This document shows, in pieces, positions 1 through 5,754 of a DNA stretch of 7,549 nt; the stretch's first letter is position 1, and every line of letters starts with the position of its first letter. The notes beneath the pieces were generated by a model that was not told the DNA's origin, made no database searches, and saw nothing but the letters and a program-made list of their open reading frames with translations. The position numbers and the translations under genes were made by a program. Source of the stretch: Gammaproteobacteria bacterium (GTDB lineage: Bacteria; Pseudomonadota; Gammaproteobacteria; UBA9214); contig JAOULY010000085.1 of NCBI GenBank assembly GCA_029881775.1, positions 1-7,549 on the forward strand, given 5' to 3'.

Positions 1-537
1 TTCCCCGTCGCTATCTGCCCCGGCCACGTTGAAATTGCGTAATGATACGTAGCGCAAGTCATAGGCAGTGTCATAGTCGGCAAGCATCTGCTCGACCATC
101 CACATGGTCCTTCCATAGGGATTTATCGGCAGTTTCCGGTGCTCCTCGTCGACCGGTAAATATTGCGGATTACCGTACACTGCAGCGGTGGAGGAAAAAA
201 CCAGCCGCTTGATGCCGTGGGCGTGCATCGCATCGAGCAGGACCCGGGTAGCGGCCAGGTTGTTACGGTAGTAGCTGGCCGGATCGCGAACCGATTCACC
301 TGCCTGGCCGATGGTGGCGTAGTGCATCACGGCTGCAATGTCATGTTCCCGGAACAACTGGTCCAGCAGGGCATTGTCTGCCATCGAACCGACGATAAGC
401 TGCCCGTGTTGTACGGCATCGGGGTGGCCCGTCGAGAGGTTATCCAGCGCGACCGGATGGTAACCGGCTTTTGCCACTGCCTTGACCACGTGTGAACCGA
501 TGTAGCCCGCACCGCCAACGATGAGAATGGATTTCAT
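1..537 (-). CDS. galE: UDP-glucose 4-epimerase, N-terminal part, with Lys-to-Met at the catalytic YxxxK
   Basis: GalE interconverts UDP-glucose and UDP-galactose in the cytoplasm using bound NAD, supplying galactose for lipopolysaccharide and exopolysaccharide. The window holds 179 residues of a family usually near 330-340; the gene runs off the left edge. The Rossmann motif GGAGYIG is at residues 8-14, the VGESV-type segment reads AGESVRDP, the conserved FSSTAAVYG includes Ser115-Ser116-Thr117, and RNFNVAGA lies near the edge. The catalytic motif reads Y141-G-R-T-M145, where the family has Lys; codon 103-105 (minus) is ATG, one base from AAG. Met145 matches E. coli Lys153, important for NAD reduction. 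The rest is canonical, so this is a natural substitution, a divergent paralogue or a base error. ATG at 537 is preceded by a weak CAGG (546-549). A sigma-54-like promoter lies 150 bp upstream. Identity as a GalE-family protein is secure; activity is uncertain. Confidence 0.93.
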   Translation of the reverse strand, partial: MKSILIVGGAGYIGSHVVKAVAKAGYHPVALDNLSTGHPDAVQHGQLIVGSMADNALLDQLFREHDIAAVMHYATIGQAGESVRDPASYYRNNLAATRVLLDAMHAHGIKRLVFSSTAAVYGNPQYLPVDEEHRKLPINPYGRTMWMVEQMLADYDTAYDLRYVSLRNFNVAGADSDGE

Positions 538-675
538 GATGAATGCCTGCAGTTGTCCCGGCGGGACCAGGCAGTGGTTTTAATGAGCGGGCCCGGTGAA
601 CGGCGGGCAAGCTCAAACGAAGCGTGGCTTTTGTTATTTGTTTGCATGCTGAATCCTCATCATTCGCGTGTTCAC
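538..675 (-). other. Putative galE leader or small RNA downstream of the leftward sigma-54 promoter
   Basis: If the leftward promoter at 686-702 is used, transcription should begin near 675, 12 nt past the -12 element, and run 138 nt before the galE ATG. The leader has an unpaired A-rich stretch at 629-643 that resembles the ARN triplets bound by the distal face of Hfq, then a two-part hairpin at 584-615. I see no strong intrinsic terminator before galE, which favours a 5' leader over a free small RNA. LuxO regulators in Vibrio drive Qrr small RNAs, one of them beside luxO, but I found no Qrr core here. Confidence 0.3.
584..615. repeat. Two-part inverted repeat in the galE leader
   Basis: Outer arms TGAGC (584-588) and GCTCA (611-615) and inner arms GCCCG (591-595) and CGGGC (604-608) are perfect complements, separated by a 2x2 internal loop, with an 8-nt apical loop. 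Read leftward it is followed by TTAAAAC, too little T for a good terminator. Read rightward a T-rich stretch begins about 13 nt later, too far for a classic one. It may be a structured leader element. Confidence 0.4.
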
Positions 676-688
676 GGAATGAGGGTTC
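651..688. repeat. Inverted repeat overlapping the leftward promoter start region
   Basis: Arms GAATCCTCAT (651-660) and ATGAGGGTTC (679-688) pair over 10 positions with one G-T wobble. The right arm covers the -12 element of the leftward sigma-54-type promoter. The loop can form a shorter CATTC/GAATG alternative (661-665 with 677-681). It could be an operator over the promoter or chance; no T-run follows on either strand. Confidence 0.4.
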
Positions 689-702
689 AATTTGCGTGCC
701 AA
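686..702 (-). promoter_or_regulatory. Candidate sigma-54 promoter directed toward galE
   Basis: Read on the minus strand, 702 to 686 is TTGGCACGCAAATTGAA. Against the sigma-54 consensus YTGGCACG-N4-TTGCW, the -24 half is perfect and spacing is exact. The only departure is A instead of C in the -12 GC. The predicted start is near 675. A LuxO-type box is centred 72-73 bp upstream of the -24 GG, the same geometry as the operon promoter on the other strand. The -12 mismatch is the main doubt. Confidence 0.55.
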
Positions 703-721
703 CAATTTGCGGCCAGATATG

Positions 722-746
722 TCTATAAATATTAAATAGTTATAGA
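722..746. repeat. AT-rich 25-bp near-perfect palindrome
   Basis: Eleven of twelve symmetric positions pair around A734, with a single A/G mismatch at 729/739. The outer arms TCTATAA and TTATAGA are perfect. It lies between the LuxO-type box and the leftward sigma-54-type promoter, where a bending protein or a second regulator would sit. It could be an operator, a DNA-melting site or a sigma-70 promoter zone; no protein is assigned. Confidence 0.6.
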
Positions 747-765
747 TTGGCCACTCTGTATGTAT

Positions 766-778
766 GTGCAAATTGCAA
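766..778 (-). promoter_or_regulatory. LuxO-type activator box for the leftward promoter
   Basis: On the minus strand this reads TTGCAATTTGCAC, matching the LuxO box TTGCA-N3-TGCAA at 9 of 10 fixed positions. It is identical at 12 of 13 bases, in the same orientation relative to its promoter, to the box at 1280-1292. A weaker overlapping copy (AGCA-TTT-TGCAA, 8 of 10) covers 774-786, as is common for clustered enhancer sites of NtrC-family regulators. Confidence 0.6.
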
Positions 779-806
779 AATGCTCACAGGCAATTCGGGA
801 AAGTTC

Positions 807-819
807 ACGCAGAATGCAA
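807..819 (-). promoter_or_regulatory. Weaker LuxO-type box, distal
   Basis: On the minus strand 819 to 807 reads TTGCATTCTGCGT, 8 of 10 fixed positions of TTGCA-N3-TGCAA. It lies 41 bp upstream of the better box at 766-778, about four helical turns. The related direct repeat TGCAAAATGC occurs at 774-783 and again at 815-824, 41 bp apart. It is plausible as an auxiliary enhancer site but weak alone. Confidence 0.35.
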
Positions 820-905
820 AATGCCAGGCAGCCGGGGATGTGCAGCAATTCGCAGCAGGATTTACCGCTACGCGCACGCTGTCACATCCTGCGTAGTGCT
901 TGTTT

Positions 906-1031
906 GCAGGCAGGCGGAAAGATGCCTGCGCGCGCTGTATTGCACAGTTGCACGCTGCGGTGTCCTGAAACGTTCAGTCGCCTGCTGCAGTCAGGCCGTG
1001 CGGTGACAGCCGCCATTCACAGCTGTCATCG
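906..1031. repeat. Hairpin-rich block of unknown role
   Basis: Several inverted repeats cluster here. GCAGGCA/TGCCTGC (906-912 with 923-929) is perfect. CTGAA/TTCAG lies at 965-977, and GCCTG/CAGGC at 980-984 with 992-996. A 10-bp stem with one G-T pair joins 1001-1010 to 1022-1031; its GCTGTCA arm also occurs at 878-884. No T-tract or known riboswitch core was recognised. It may be a structured RNA, operator sites or the remains of a lost gene. Confidence 0.3.
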
Positions 1032-1279
1032 CTTGCAGGTTTCGATTACAAGTCGCGAGCCCGGTTCTTCGCCGCCGCGGGGTGACGGGCGGAACCGGCA
1101 GGGTTCCCGTGTCGAAAAATATGTAAATCCGGTCGAGAAACATGCCGGATTGCAGTTGATATGTTCCGGCGGCTGTAATTGGCTGCCAGGTGACTGATTT
1201 AATAATTAAAATTAACCTGGTAAGCGGGTGCCGCAGCGATTTGGCGTGTGGTCGGCTTGGCGATATGTCGCGTTATGCT

Positions 1280-1304
1280 TTGCAATTTGCAAGGCAATCT
1301 GCAA
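1280..1304 (+). promoter_or_regulatory. LuxO-type activator boxes upstream of the signalling operon
   Basis: Positions 1280-1292 read TTGCAATTTGCAA, an exact match to the LuxO box TTGCA-WWW-TGCAA. An adjoining imperfect copy at 1292-1304 (AGGCA-ATC-TGCAA) matches 8 of 10 fixed positions, 12 bp further on. The better box is centred about 73 bp upstream of the -24 GG of the operon promoter, in enhancer range for a sigma-54 activator. As the regulator is encoded by the operon's third gene, autoregulation is the natural reading. Confidence 0.7.
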
Positions 1305-1356
1305 AAAATAGCTATATATGAGCAATTTGGCACACGCAAGCCGTTGTTTTTGCATA

Positions 1357-1373
1357 TTGGCTCAACCCTTGCT
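1357..1373 (+). promoter_or_regulatory. Sigma-54 promoter of the binding protein-kinase-regulator operon
   Basis: The sequence TTGGCTCAACCCTTGCT fits YTGGCACG-N4-TTGCW: -24 GG at 1359-1360, -12 GC at 1371-1372, exactly 10 nt between, and a perfect TTGCT. The two departures are T for A and A for G in the -24 half. The predicted start is near 1384, which leaves a 36-nt leader before the ATG at 1420. The operon itself encodes a sigma-54 activator with an intact GAFTGA loop. Confidence 0.75.
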
Positions 1374-1405
1374 GCATCATTAGATGCAATCTTGCAAAAA
1401 TATCC

Positions 1406-1410
1406 AGGAG
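1406..1410 (+). promoter_or_regulatory. Ribosome-binding site that fixes the binding-protein start
   Basis: AGGAG lies 9 nt before the ATG at 1420 and decides between that codon and an in-frame ATG at 1384. The 1384 codon has no Shine-Dalgarno sequence and coincides with the predicted transcription start. Confidence 0.75.
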
Positions 1411-1419
1411 CCCGTCGTA

Positions 1420-2277
1420 ATGAGTCGAATAACAAGTTTCTCCTTCGCACTAGTCGGTTGCCTGCTGTGTGTCTTCGCGAATGCTGCGGATAGCGATAAC
1501 AGTGTTCAGCAGCGCACGTTCAGTTTTGCAATTGTGCCGCAACAGGCACCGGGCAAGCTGTTGAAATCCTGGGGACCCGTATTGCGTAACCTGCAGGAGC
1601 GCACGGGGCACCACTTCACCTTCCGAACCGCCCCTGATATCCCGACCTTCGAGGATCGTGTCCGGGCAGGCGAATACGATTTTGTCTATATGAACCCGTA
1701 CCATTTCACTGTGTTCAACCAGGGGGAGGAAGGTTACCAGGCCGTTGCCAAGGCCAGAGACAAGCAGATCCGCGGCATCATCGTCGTACACAAGGATTCG
1801 CCAATCCAGTCGCTGGCCGAACTCGATGGCAAGCAGCTAGCTTTCCCGGCACCGGCGGCTTTTGCCGCCAGTGTACTGCCGCGGGCAAACCTCAAGGCCA
1901 AAGGAATAGCCATCGAGCCCAGGTATGTTTCGTCACATGACTCCGTCTATCAGTCCGTAGCGAAGGGCCTGTATCCCGCAGGCGGAGGTGTCGTCAGGAC
2001 ACTGAATGCAGTTGATCCCGCGGTACGGGAACAGTTGCGCATTCTGTGGACGACACCCGGATACACCCCGCATGCGATTGCCGTCCACCCGGACGTTCCG
2101 TGCCAGGTCGTCGCTGACGTCAGGGAAGCGCTTGCCACGATGGATAATGACGAGGAAGGGCGTGCTGCACTCGAAAATCTCAAGATCAAGGGGCTGGAAA
2201 CAGCAAGCAACGCGGACTGGGACGATGTCCGCAGTCTCAAGATCAATGCCACGCTGGGCAGTGCAGACCAGGAATAA
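1420..2277 (+). CDS. Periplasmic PhnD-family substrate-binding protein, likely sensor subunit
   Basis: This 285-residue secreted protein belongs to the phosphate/phosphite/phosphonate (PhnD-type) binding-protein family. Residues 1-22 form a signal peptide: Arg3, a hydrophobic core from about 7 to 19, and a probable cut after Ala-Asn-Ala22. Mature landmarks are FAIVPQQAP near 37-44, YDFVYMNPYHF (86-96), the linker FPAPAAFAASVLPRA and TTPGYTPHAIAVHP. No ABC permease or ATPase gene is present. The membrane hybrid kinase starts 6 bp after the stop, so I infer that it presents a ligand to the kinase periplasmic domain, as LuxP does for LuxQ and TorT for TorS. The ligand cannot be read from sequence; family membership does not prove phosphonate binding. 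ATG 1420 is chosen because AGGAG precedes it and the signal peptide begins there. An uptake protein orphaned from its transporter is the alternative. Confidence 0.88.
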   Translation: MSRITSFSFALVGCLLCVFANAADSDNSVQQRTFSFAIVPQQAPGKLLKSWGPVLRNLQERTGHHFTFRTAPDIPTFEDRVRAGEYDFVYMNPYHFTVFNQGEEGYQAVAKARDKQIRGIIVVHKDSPIQSLAELDGKQLAFPAPAAFAASVLPRANLKAKGIAIEPRYVSSHDSVYQSVAKGLYPAGGGVVRTLNAVDPAVREQLRILWTTPGYTPHAIAVHPDVPCQVVADVREALATMDNDEEGRAALENLKIKGLETASNADWDDVRSLKINATLGSADQE

Positions 2278-2283
2278 TCAGCG

Positions 2284-5200
2284 GTGTCATTTCGACTCAA
2301 GACGATAATCGGCATTGCGCTGATTGAAGGCAGCCTGTTGCTGTTCCTCGTCCTTAGCGGGATCAAATACCTGACCGAGTCCAGCGAGGAAGAACTCGCG
2401 CTGCGTGCCCGGGTAACGGCTGAATCGATGGCCAACCTCACTCGTGACGCCGTCCTGGCCACGGATCTCGCCCGGCTCGACAGCGTGGTGACCCAGACGC
2501 TGGCGTCACCCGGCATAGTCTATGTACGCATCATGGACAGCGAACGCGTCCTTGCCGAGGCAGGCAAGCCGCAAATACTGGAACGCGCGTTTGTAGCAGA
2601 CAGCCGGCTTGACGCTATCGAGGATGGTGTATTTGACGTCGGTGTGGACATGGTCGAGGAGGATTTCTCGTTCGGACGCGTAGAACTCGGCCTGTCGGTC
2701 GAACGCGTTAACAGCGTGATAACGGCCGCGCAACGTCACCTGAGCGGTATAGCCGCGGTGGAGATCATCCTTGTCGCTCTGTTTTCTTTTGCTCTCGGCA
2801 CCTACCTGACCCGCGGCTTGAATAACCTGGCGCATGCCGCACGGGCCATCGCGGAGGGAAAACTGGGTACCCGGGTCGATATCAAGGGAGAAGACGAACT
2901 GGCAGAGACGGGCGAGGCCTTCAATATCATGTCGCAGCGCCTTGCCGAATCAAAGCACGCAATGCAAAACAGCATCAAGGAAAGCGAAGCGCTTGCCGGC
3001 GAGCTTGCCGAGAAGGAACTGCGTCTCTCTACCATTCTCGATACGGCCGTTGATGGCTTTGTCACCATCGACTCGCACGGCATCATCGATACCATAAACC
3101 CGGCGGGTGCCCGCCTGTTTGGCTACGAGGCCGGGGAACTGGTCGGTCGCAATGTCTCGTGCCTGATGCCGGAACCATACAGCACGGAGCACGACGGTTA
3201 CCTGCATCGCTACCTGGAAACCGGTGAAGCCAGAATCATCGGGAAGGGTCGGCGTGTAACAGGACAACGCAAGGACGGCAGCACCTTCCCGATGAACCTG
3301 TCGATATCGGAAATGTTTCTCGATGATCGCCGCATGTTCGTCGGGCTGGTGCGCGATATTACGGAAAAGGTGCAGACCGAGGCTAGCGCACACAGGAACG
3401 AGGTGATGCGGTCCGCCATCGTGGATACCAACCTGGACGGCATTGTCACGATCGATGCCAGTAGCCACATCATTGAATTCAGCCCGGTGGCAGAGGAGAT
3501 CTTCGGTTACCAGCGCAAGGACGTCATGGGCAAAAGCATGACAGAACTGATTATCCCGCCAGAGATGCGCGACATGCATAACAGTGGCATGCAGAAGTAT
3601 CTGGAGACGGGCGAGGGGGCAATCCTGGGAAACCGTATCGAGGTTCCGGCACTGCGCGCGGATGGAGAACAGTTCCCGATGGAGCTGACGGTGCAGGCGG
3701 TCGAGGTCGGTGACGAAACCTTTTTTACCGCCACGGTGCGAGATATCAGCGAGCATAAGGCAAGGGAGCAGGCCCTGGTCGACGCCAGGGAGAAGGCCGA
3801 GGTTGCATCCAGGGCCAAATCACGTTTCCTGGCGCACATGAGTCACGAGATCCGTTCGCCAATGAATGCAGTGCTCGGCTCGCTCGGATTACTGCTGGAA
3901 GACGAGTTGACCAAGGACCAGCGTTTATACGCCAGGACCGCACAGGCATCGAGCAAGGTACTGCTCAGCGTGATCAATAACATCCTCGACTTTTCCAAGA
4001 TCGAGGCCGGTCACCTGGAGCTGGACAACATGGATTTCAGTGTGTACGAACTGATTAGTGACGCGATGGACCTGGTTGCTCTCAAGGCCCGTGACAAGGC
4101 GCTGCCTGTCGTGGCGAGCGTGGCCCCGGATGTCGATACCTGGGTGCGCGGTGATATGGCACGCTTGCGCCAGATCCTGGTTAACCTGCTGGATAATGCG
4201 CTGAAATTTACCGAGCAGGGCGGCGTGATACTCAGGGTTGAACAGCTACGCGTCCGCGATGACGGTCCCGACCTGCGTTTTACAGTAGAAGACACGGGTA
4301 TCGGCATAACAGCAGAGTCACAGGCAACTTTATTTGAAGAATTCCGACAGGTAGATAATTCCGACTCTACCCGCCACGGCGGTACCGGCCTCGGCCTGGC
4401 GATCTGCAAGGCGCTGGCTGACGTGATGGGGGGAAGCATTACGATTGACAGTGTACCGGGCAGGGGCAGCCGCTTCTGGATAGACATTCCATTGCAGACA
4501 CCGTCCGCCGGACATGTACAGCGCCCCGCACCGTCATGCGGGTTACGTTCCGGGCTGGCGATTGGCTTCCATCCATTGATTGCCAGCGCACTCGTCAATG
4601 CCTGTACAGCGGCGGGCTGCACCTTCGCAAGCGCAGACAGTCTCGAGCATGACGTTGCGGGGCCGGAAGTGATACTGGTAGACAGCCGGCTAACGGACGG
4701 TGAGCTCGATGACATTGCACGGCATGCACGCATGATTGGTGTGCAGCGCCTGCTACTGCTCGTCGCTGACGGGAATCCTGCAGCACTGCAGCGAATCAGC
4801 GACGGTCAGTATGACGATATGATTACAACACCGCTGCTTATTGCCGATCTGCTCGAAAGCATGGCGCTCCAGCCGGGTCGTGACATTGAACGACCATCCC
4901 GGCGCGCACCCGATCTGCCCACATCACACGCCGGTGGTGAGGATATCCGGCTGCTGCTCGCTGAAGACAGCATGGCAAACCAGCTGGTTGCATCCGCTAT
5001 GCTGCGTAACGCCGGCTACACGGTTGATATTGCCAACAATGGCCGCGAGGCCATCGACATGTTCAGACAGGGAGACTACAGCGCGATCCTGATGGACCTG
5101 CGCATGCCGCAAGTGGATGGTCTGGAAGCGACCGCGGCAATCCGTGCGATGCCGGGTGGCGGGCAGGTGCCGATTATTGCAATGACGGCCAATGTGATGA

Positions 5201-5739
5201 AGGAGGACATCGACCGTTGCATGAATGCAGGTATGAACTATTTTGTTCCCAAACCCGTCAACAAGCGCCTGTTACTGGAAACCCTGGCGAATGTTATAGC
5301 GCCCGGGCCGGCAGGCGTCGGGGAACCCGCAGAAAGTCCCCCCATGGAAACAGGCAGCGATACCCCGTTGCTCGACGAGCAGGTATTTCAGCAACTGGCC
5401 GATGACGTCACGCCGGACATGGTTCCGGTGATGATGCAGATGTTTATAGACGAAATGGTCCAGCGCGCAGGGAATCTCTCCGCTGCACTGGATGATTCTT
5501 CGATGGACACGGTTGAAAATGAGGCACACACGCTCAAGAGCAGTGCCGGAACGTTCGGTGCGGCCCGGTTGCACGAGCTTGCGAGCGATATCGAGGTGGC
5601 CTGTCGAGCAGGCAACCGGTCACATGCCAGGGACCTGGGTAACAGCGTGAACGATGTCATGCAGCTGACCCTTGCAAAATACCGGGAGCATTTCACCTAT
5701 CTGCAGGATAATAACGAACTGGAAGAGACGGTCGAATAA
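2284..5739 (+). CDS. Membrane hybrid sensor kinase: TM-HAMP-PAS(FixL-like)-PAS-HisKA-HATPase-pseudoREC-REC-HPt
   Basis: A 1151-residue inner-membrane tripartite kinase starting at GTG (AGGA at 2270-2273). TM1 (about 7-27) and TM2 (about 154-176) flank a periplasmic domain of some 125 residues; HAMP follows (about 177-231). PAS1 (about 247-362) closely resembles the FixL haem PAS, with His303, Arg309, Ile318, Arg323, Leu339 and Ile341 at pocket positions. PAS2 (about 374-490) keeps His432 but not the arginines. The HisKA phosphoacceptor is His521 (HMSHEIRSPMN). The ATPase shows Asn634/Asn638, DTGIGI (670-675) and GGTGLGL (699-705). Residues about 752-862 look like a receiver lacking the acidic pair and the switch lysine. 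The true receiver (887-1003) has Glu894/Asp895, Asp938, Thr968 and Lys990. The HPt carries His1082 (AHTLKSSAGTFG). The layout resembles BarA, ArcB and TorS, and the fused HPt supplies what LuxU does in Vibrio. The partner regulator starts 15 bp downstream. Confidence 0.93.
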   Translation: MSFRLKTIIGIALIEGSLLLFLVLSGIKYLTESSEEELALRARVTAESMANLTRDAVLATDLARLDSVVTQTLASPGIVYVRIMDSERVLAEAGKPQILERAFVADSRLDAIEDGVFDVGVDMVEEDFSFGRVELGLSVERVNSVITAAQRHLSGIAAVEIILVALFSFALGTYLTRGLNNLAHAARAIAEGKLGTRVDIKGEDELAETGEAFNIMSQRLAESKHAMQNSIKESEALAGELAEKELRLSTILDTAVDGFVTIDSHGIIDTINPAGARLFGYEAGELVGRNVSCLMPEPYSTEHDGYLHRYLETGEARIIGKGRRVTGQRKDGSTFPMNLSISEMFLDDRRMFVGLVRDITEKVQTEASAHRNEVMRSAIVDTNLDGIVTIDASSHIIEFSPVAEEIFGYQRKDVMGKSMTELIIPPEMRDMHNSGMQKYLETGEGAILGNRIEVPALRADGEQFPMELTVQAVEVGDETFFTATVRDISEHKAREQALVDAREKAEVASRAKSRFLAHMSHEIRSPMNAVLGSLGLLLEDELTKDQRLYARTAQASSKVLLSVINNILDFSKIEAGHLELDNMDFSVYELISDAMDLVALKARDKALPVVASVAPDVDTWVRGDMARLRQILVNLLDNALKFTEQGGVILRVEQLRVRDDGPDLRFTVEDTGIGITAESQATLFEEFRQVDNSDSTRHGGTGLGLAICKALADVMGGSITIDSVPGRGSRFWIDIPLQTPSAGHVQRPAPSCGLRSGLAIGFHPLIASALVNACTAAGCTFASADSLEHDVAGPEVILVDSRLTDGELDDIARHARMIGVQRLLLLVADGNPAALQRISDGQYDDMITTPLLIADLLESMALQPGRDIERPSRRAPDLPTSHAGGEDIRLLLAEDSMANQLVASAMLRNAGYTVDIANNGREAIDMFRQGDYSAILMDLRMPQVDGLEATAAIRAMPGGGQVPIIAMTANVMKEDIDRCMNAGMNYFVPKPVNKRLLLETLANVIAPGPAGVGEPAESPPMETGSDTPLLDEQVFQQLADDVTPDMVPVMMQMFIDEMVQRAGNLSAALDDSSMDTVENEAHTLKSSAGTFGAARLHELASDIEVACRAGNRSHARDLGNSVNDVMQLTLAKYREHFTYLQDNNELEETVE

Positions 5740-5754
5740 AAAGGTTTGTAACTT

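Larger units (their letters stand above)
538..1419. other. Long divergent intergenic regulatory region, no convincing gene
   Basis: This 882-bp gap separates galE (minus) from the signalling operon (plus). The open frames in it (553-735, 760-1197, 764-1006) resemble no family I recognise, lack good ribosome-binding sites and overlap regulatory motifs. What it does hold: outward sigma-54-type promoters near both ends, LuxO-type boxes at 766-778 and 1280-1292 with weaker neighbours, an AT-rich 25-bp palindrome (722-746), several inverted repeats, and a hairpin-rich block at about 906-1031. Between about 1032 and 1240 I see only unremarkable sequence, with an AT-rich patch near 1197-1216. Confidence 0.7.

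Noticed and set aside
538..675. A true Vibrio-type Qrr small RNA
   Set aside because: The conserved Qrr pairing core is not visible, and there is no strong terminator before galE. It is kept only as a low-confidence leader or small-RNA candidate.
760..1197. 145-codon open frame in the intergenic region
   Set aside because: It starts beside a LuxO-type box, has no ribosome-binding site, has a Cys/Arg/Ser-rich composition unlike a folded protein and runs through the hairpin-rich block. The overlapping frame at 764-1006 and the one at 553-735 fail for similar reasons.
1242..1257. Possible sigma-54 element TGGCGTGTGGTCGGCT
   Set aside because: The spacing is right, but both halves are degenerate and it lies upstream of the LuxO boxes, so it would be an odd place for the operon promoter.
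1328..1341. Possible sigma-54 element TGGCACACGCAAGC
   Set aside because: The -24 half is good, but only 9 nt separate GG and GC instead of 10, and the -12 half is poor. The element at 1357-1373 fits far better.
1384..1419. Upstream ATG start for the binding protein at 1384
   Set aside because: It has no Shine-Dalgarno sequence, coincides with the predicted sigma-54 transcription start and would put a poor extension before the signal peptide. The ATG at 1420 has AGGAG at the right distance.
1450..1461. Lipoprotein box L-V-G-C (residues 11-14) in the binding protein
   Set aside because: The cysteine sits in the middle of the hydrophobic core with more hydrophobic residues and a clear Ala-Asn-Ala cut after it, so cleavage by signal peptidase I is more likely.
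3403..3753. Second haem PAS domain in the kinase
   Set aside because: PAS2 keeps His432, but the positions of the FixL arginines hold Lys438, Ala446 and Ile452, so a haem pocket is not supported.
2950..3756. 268-codon minus-strand frame inside the kinase gene
   Set aside because: It lies wholly opposite well-conserved PAS coding sequence and resembles no family; it is a shadow of the kinase frame.
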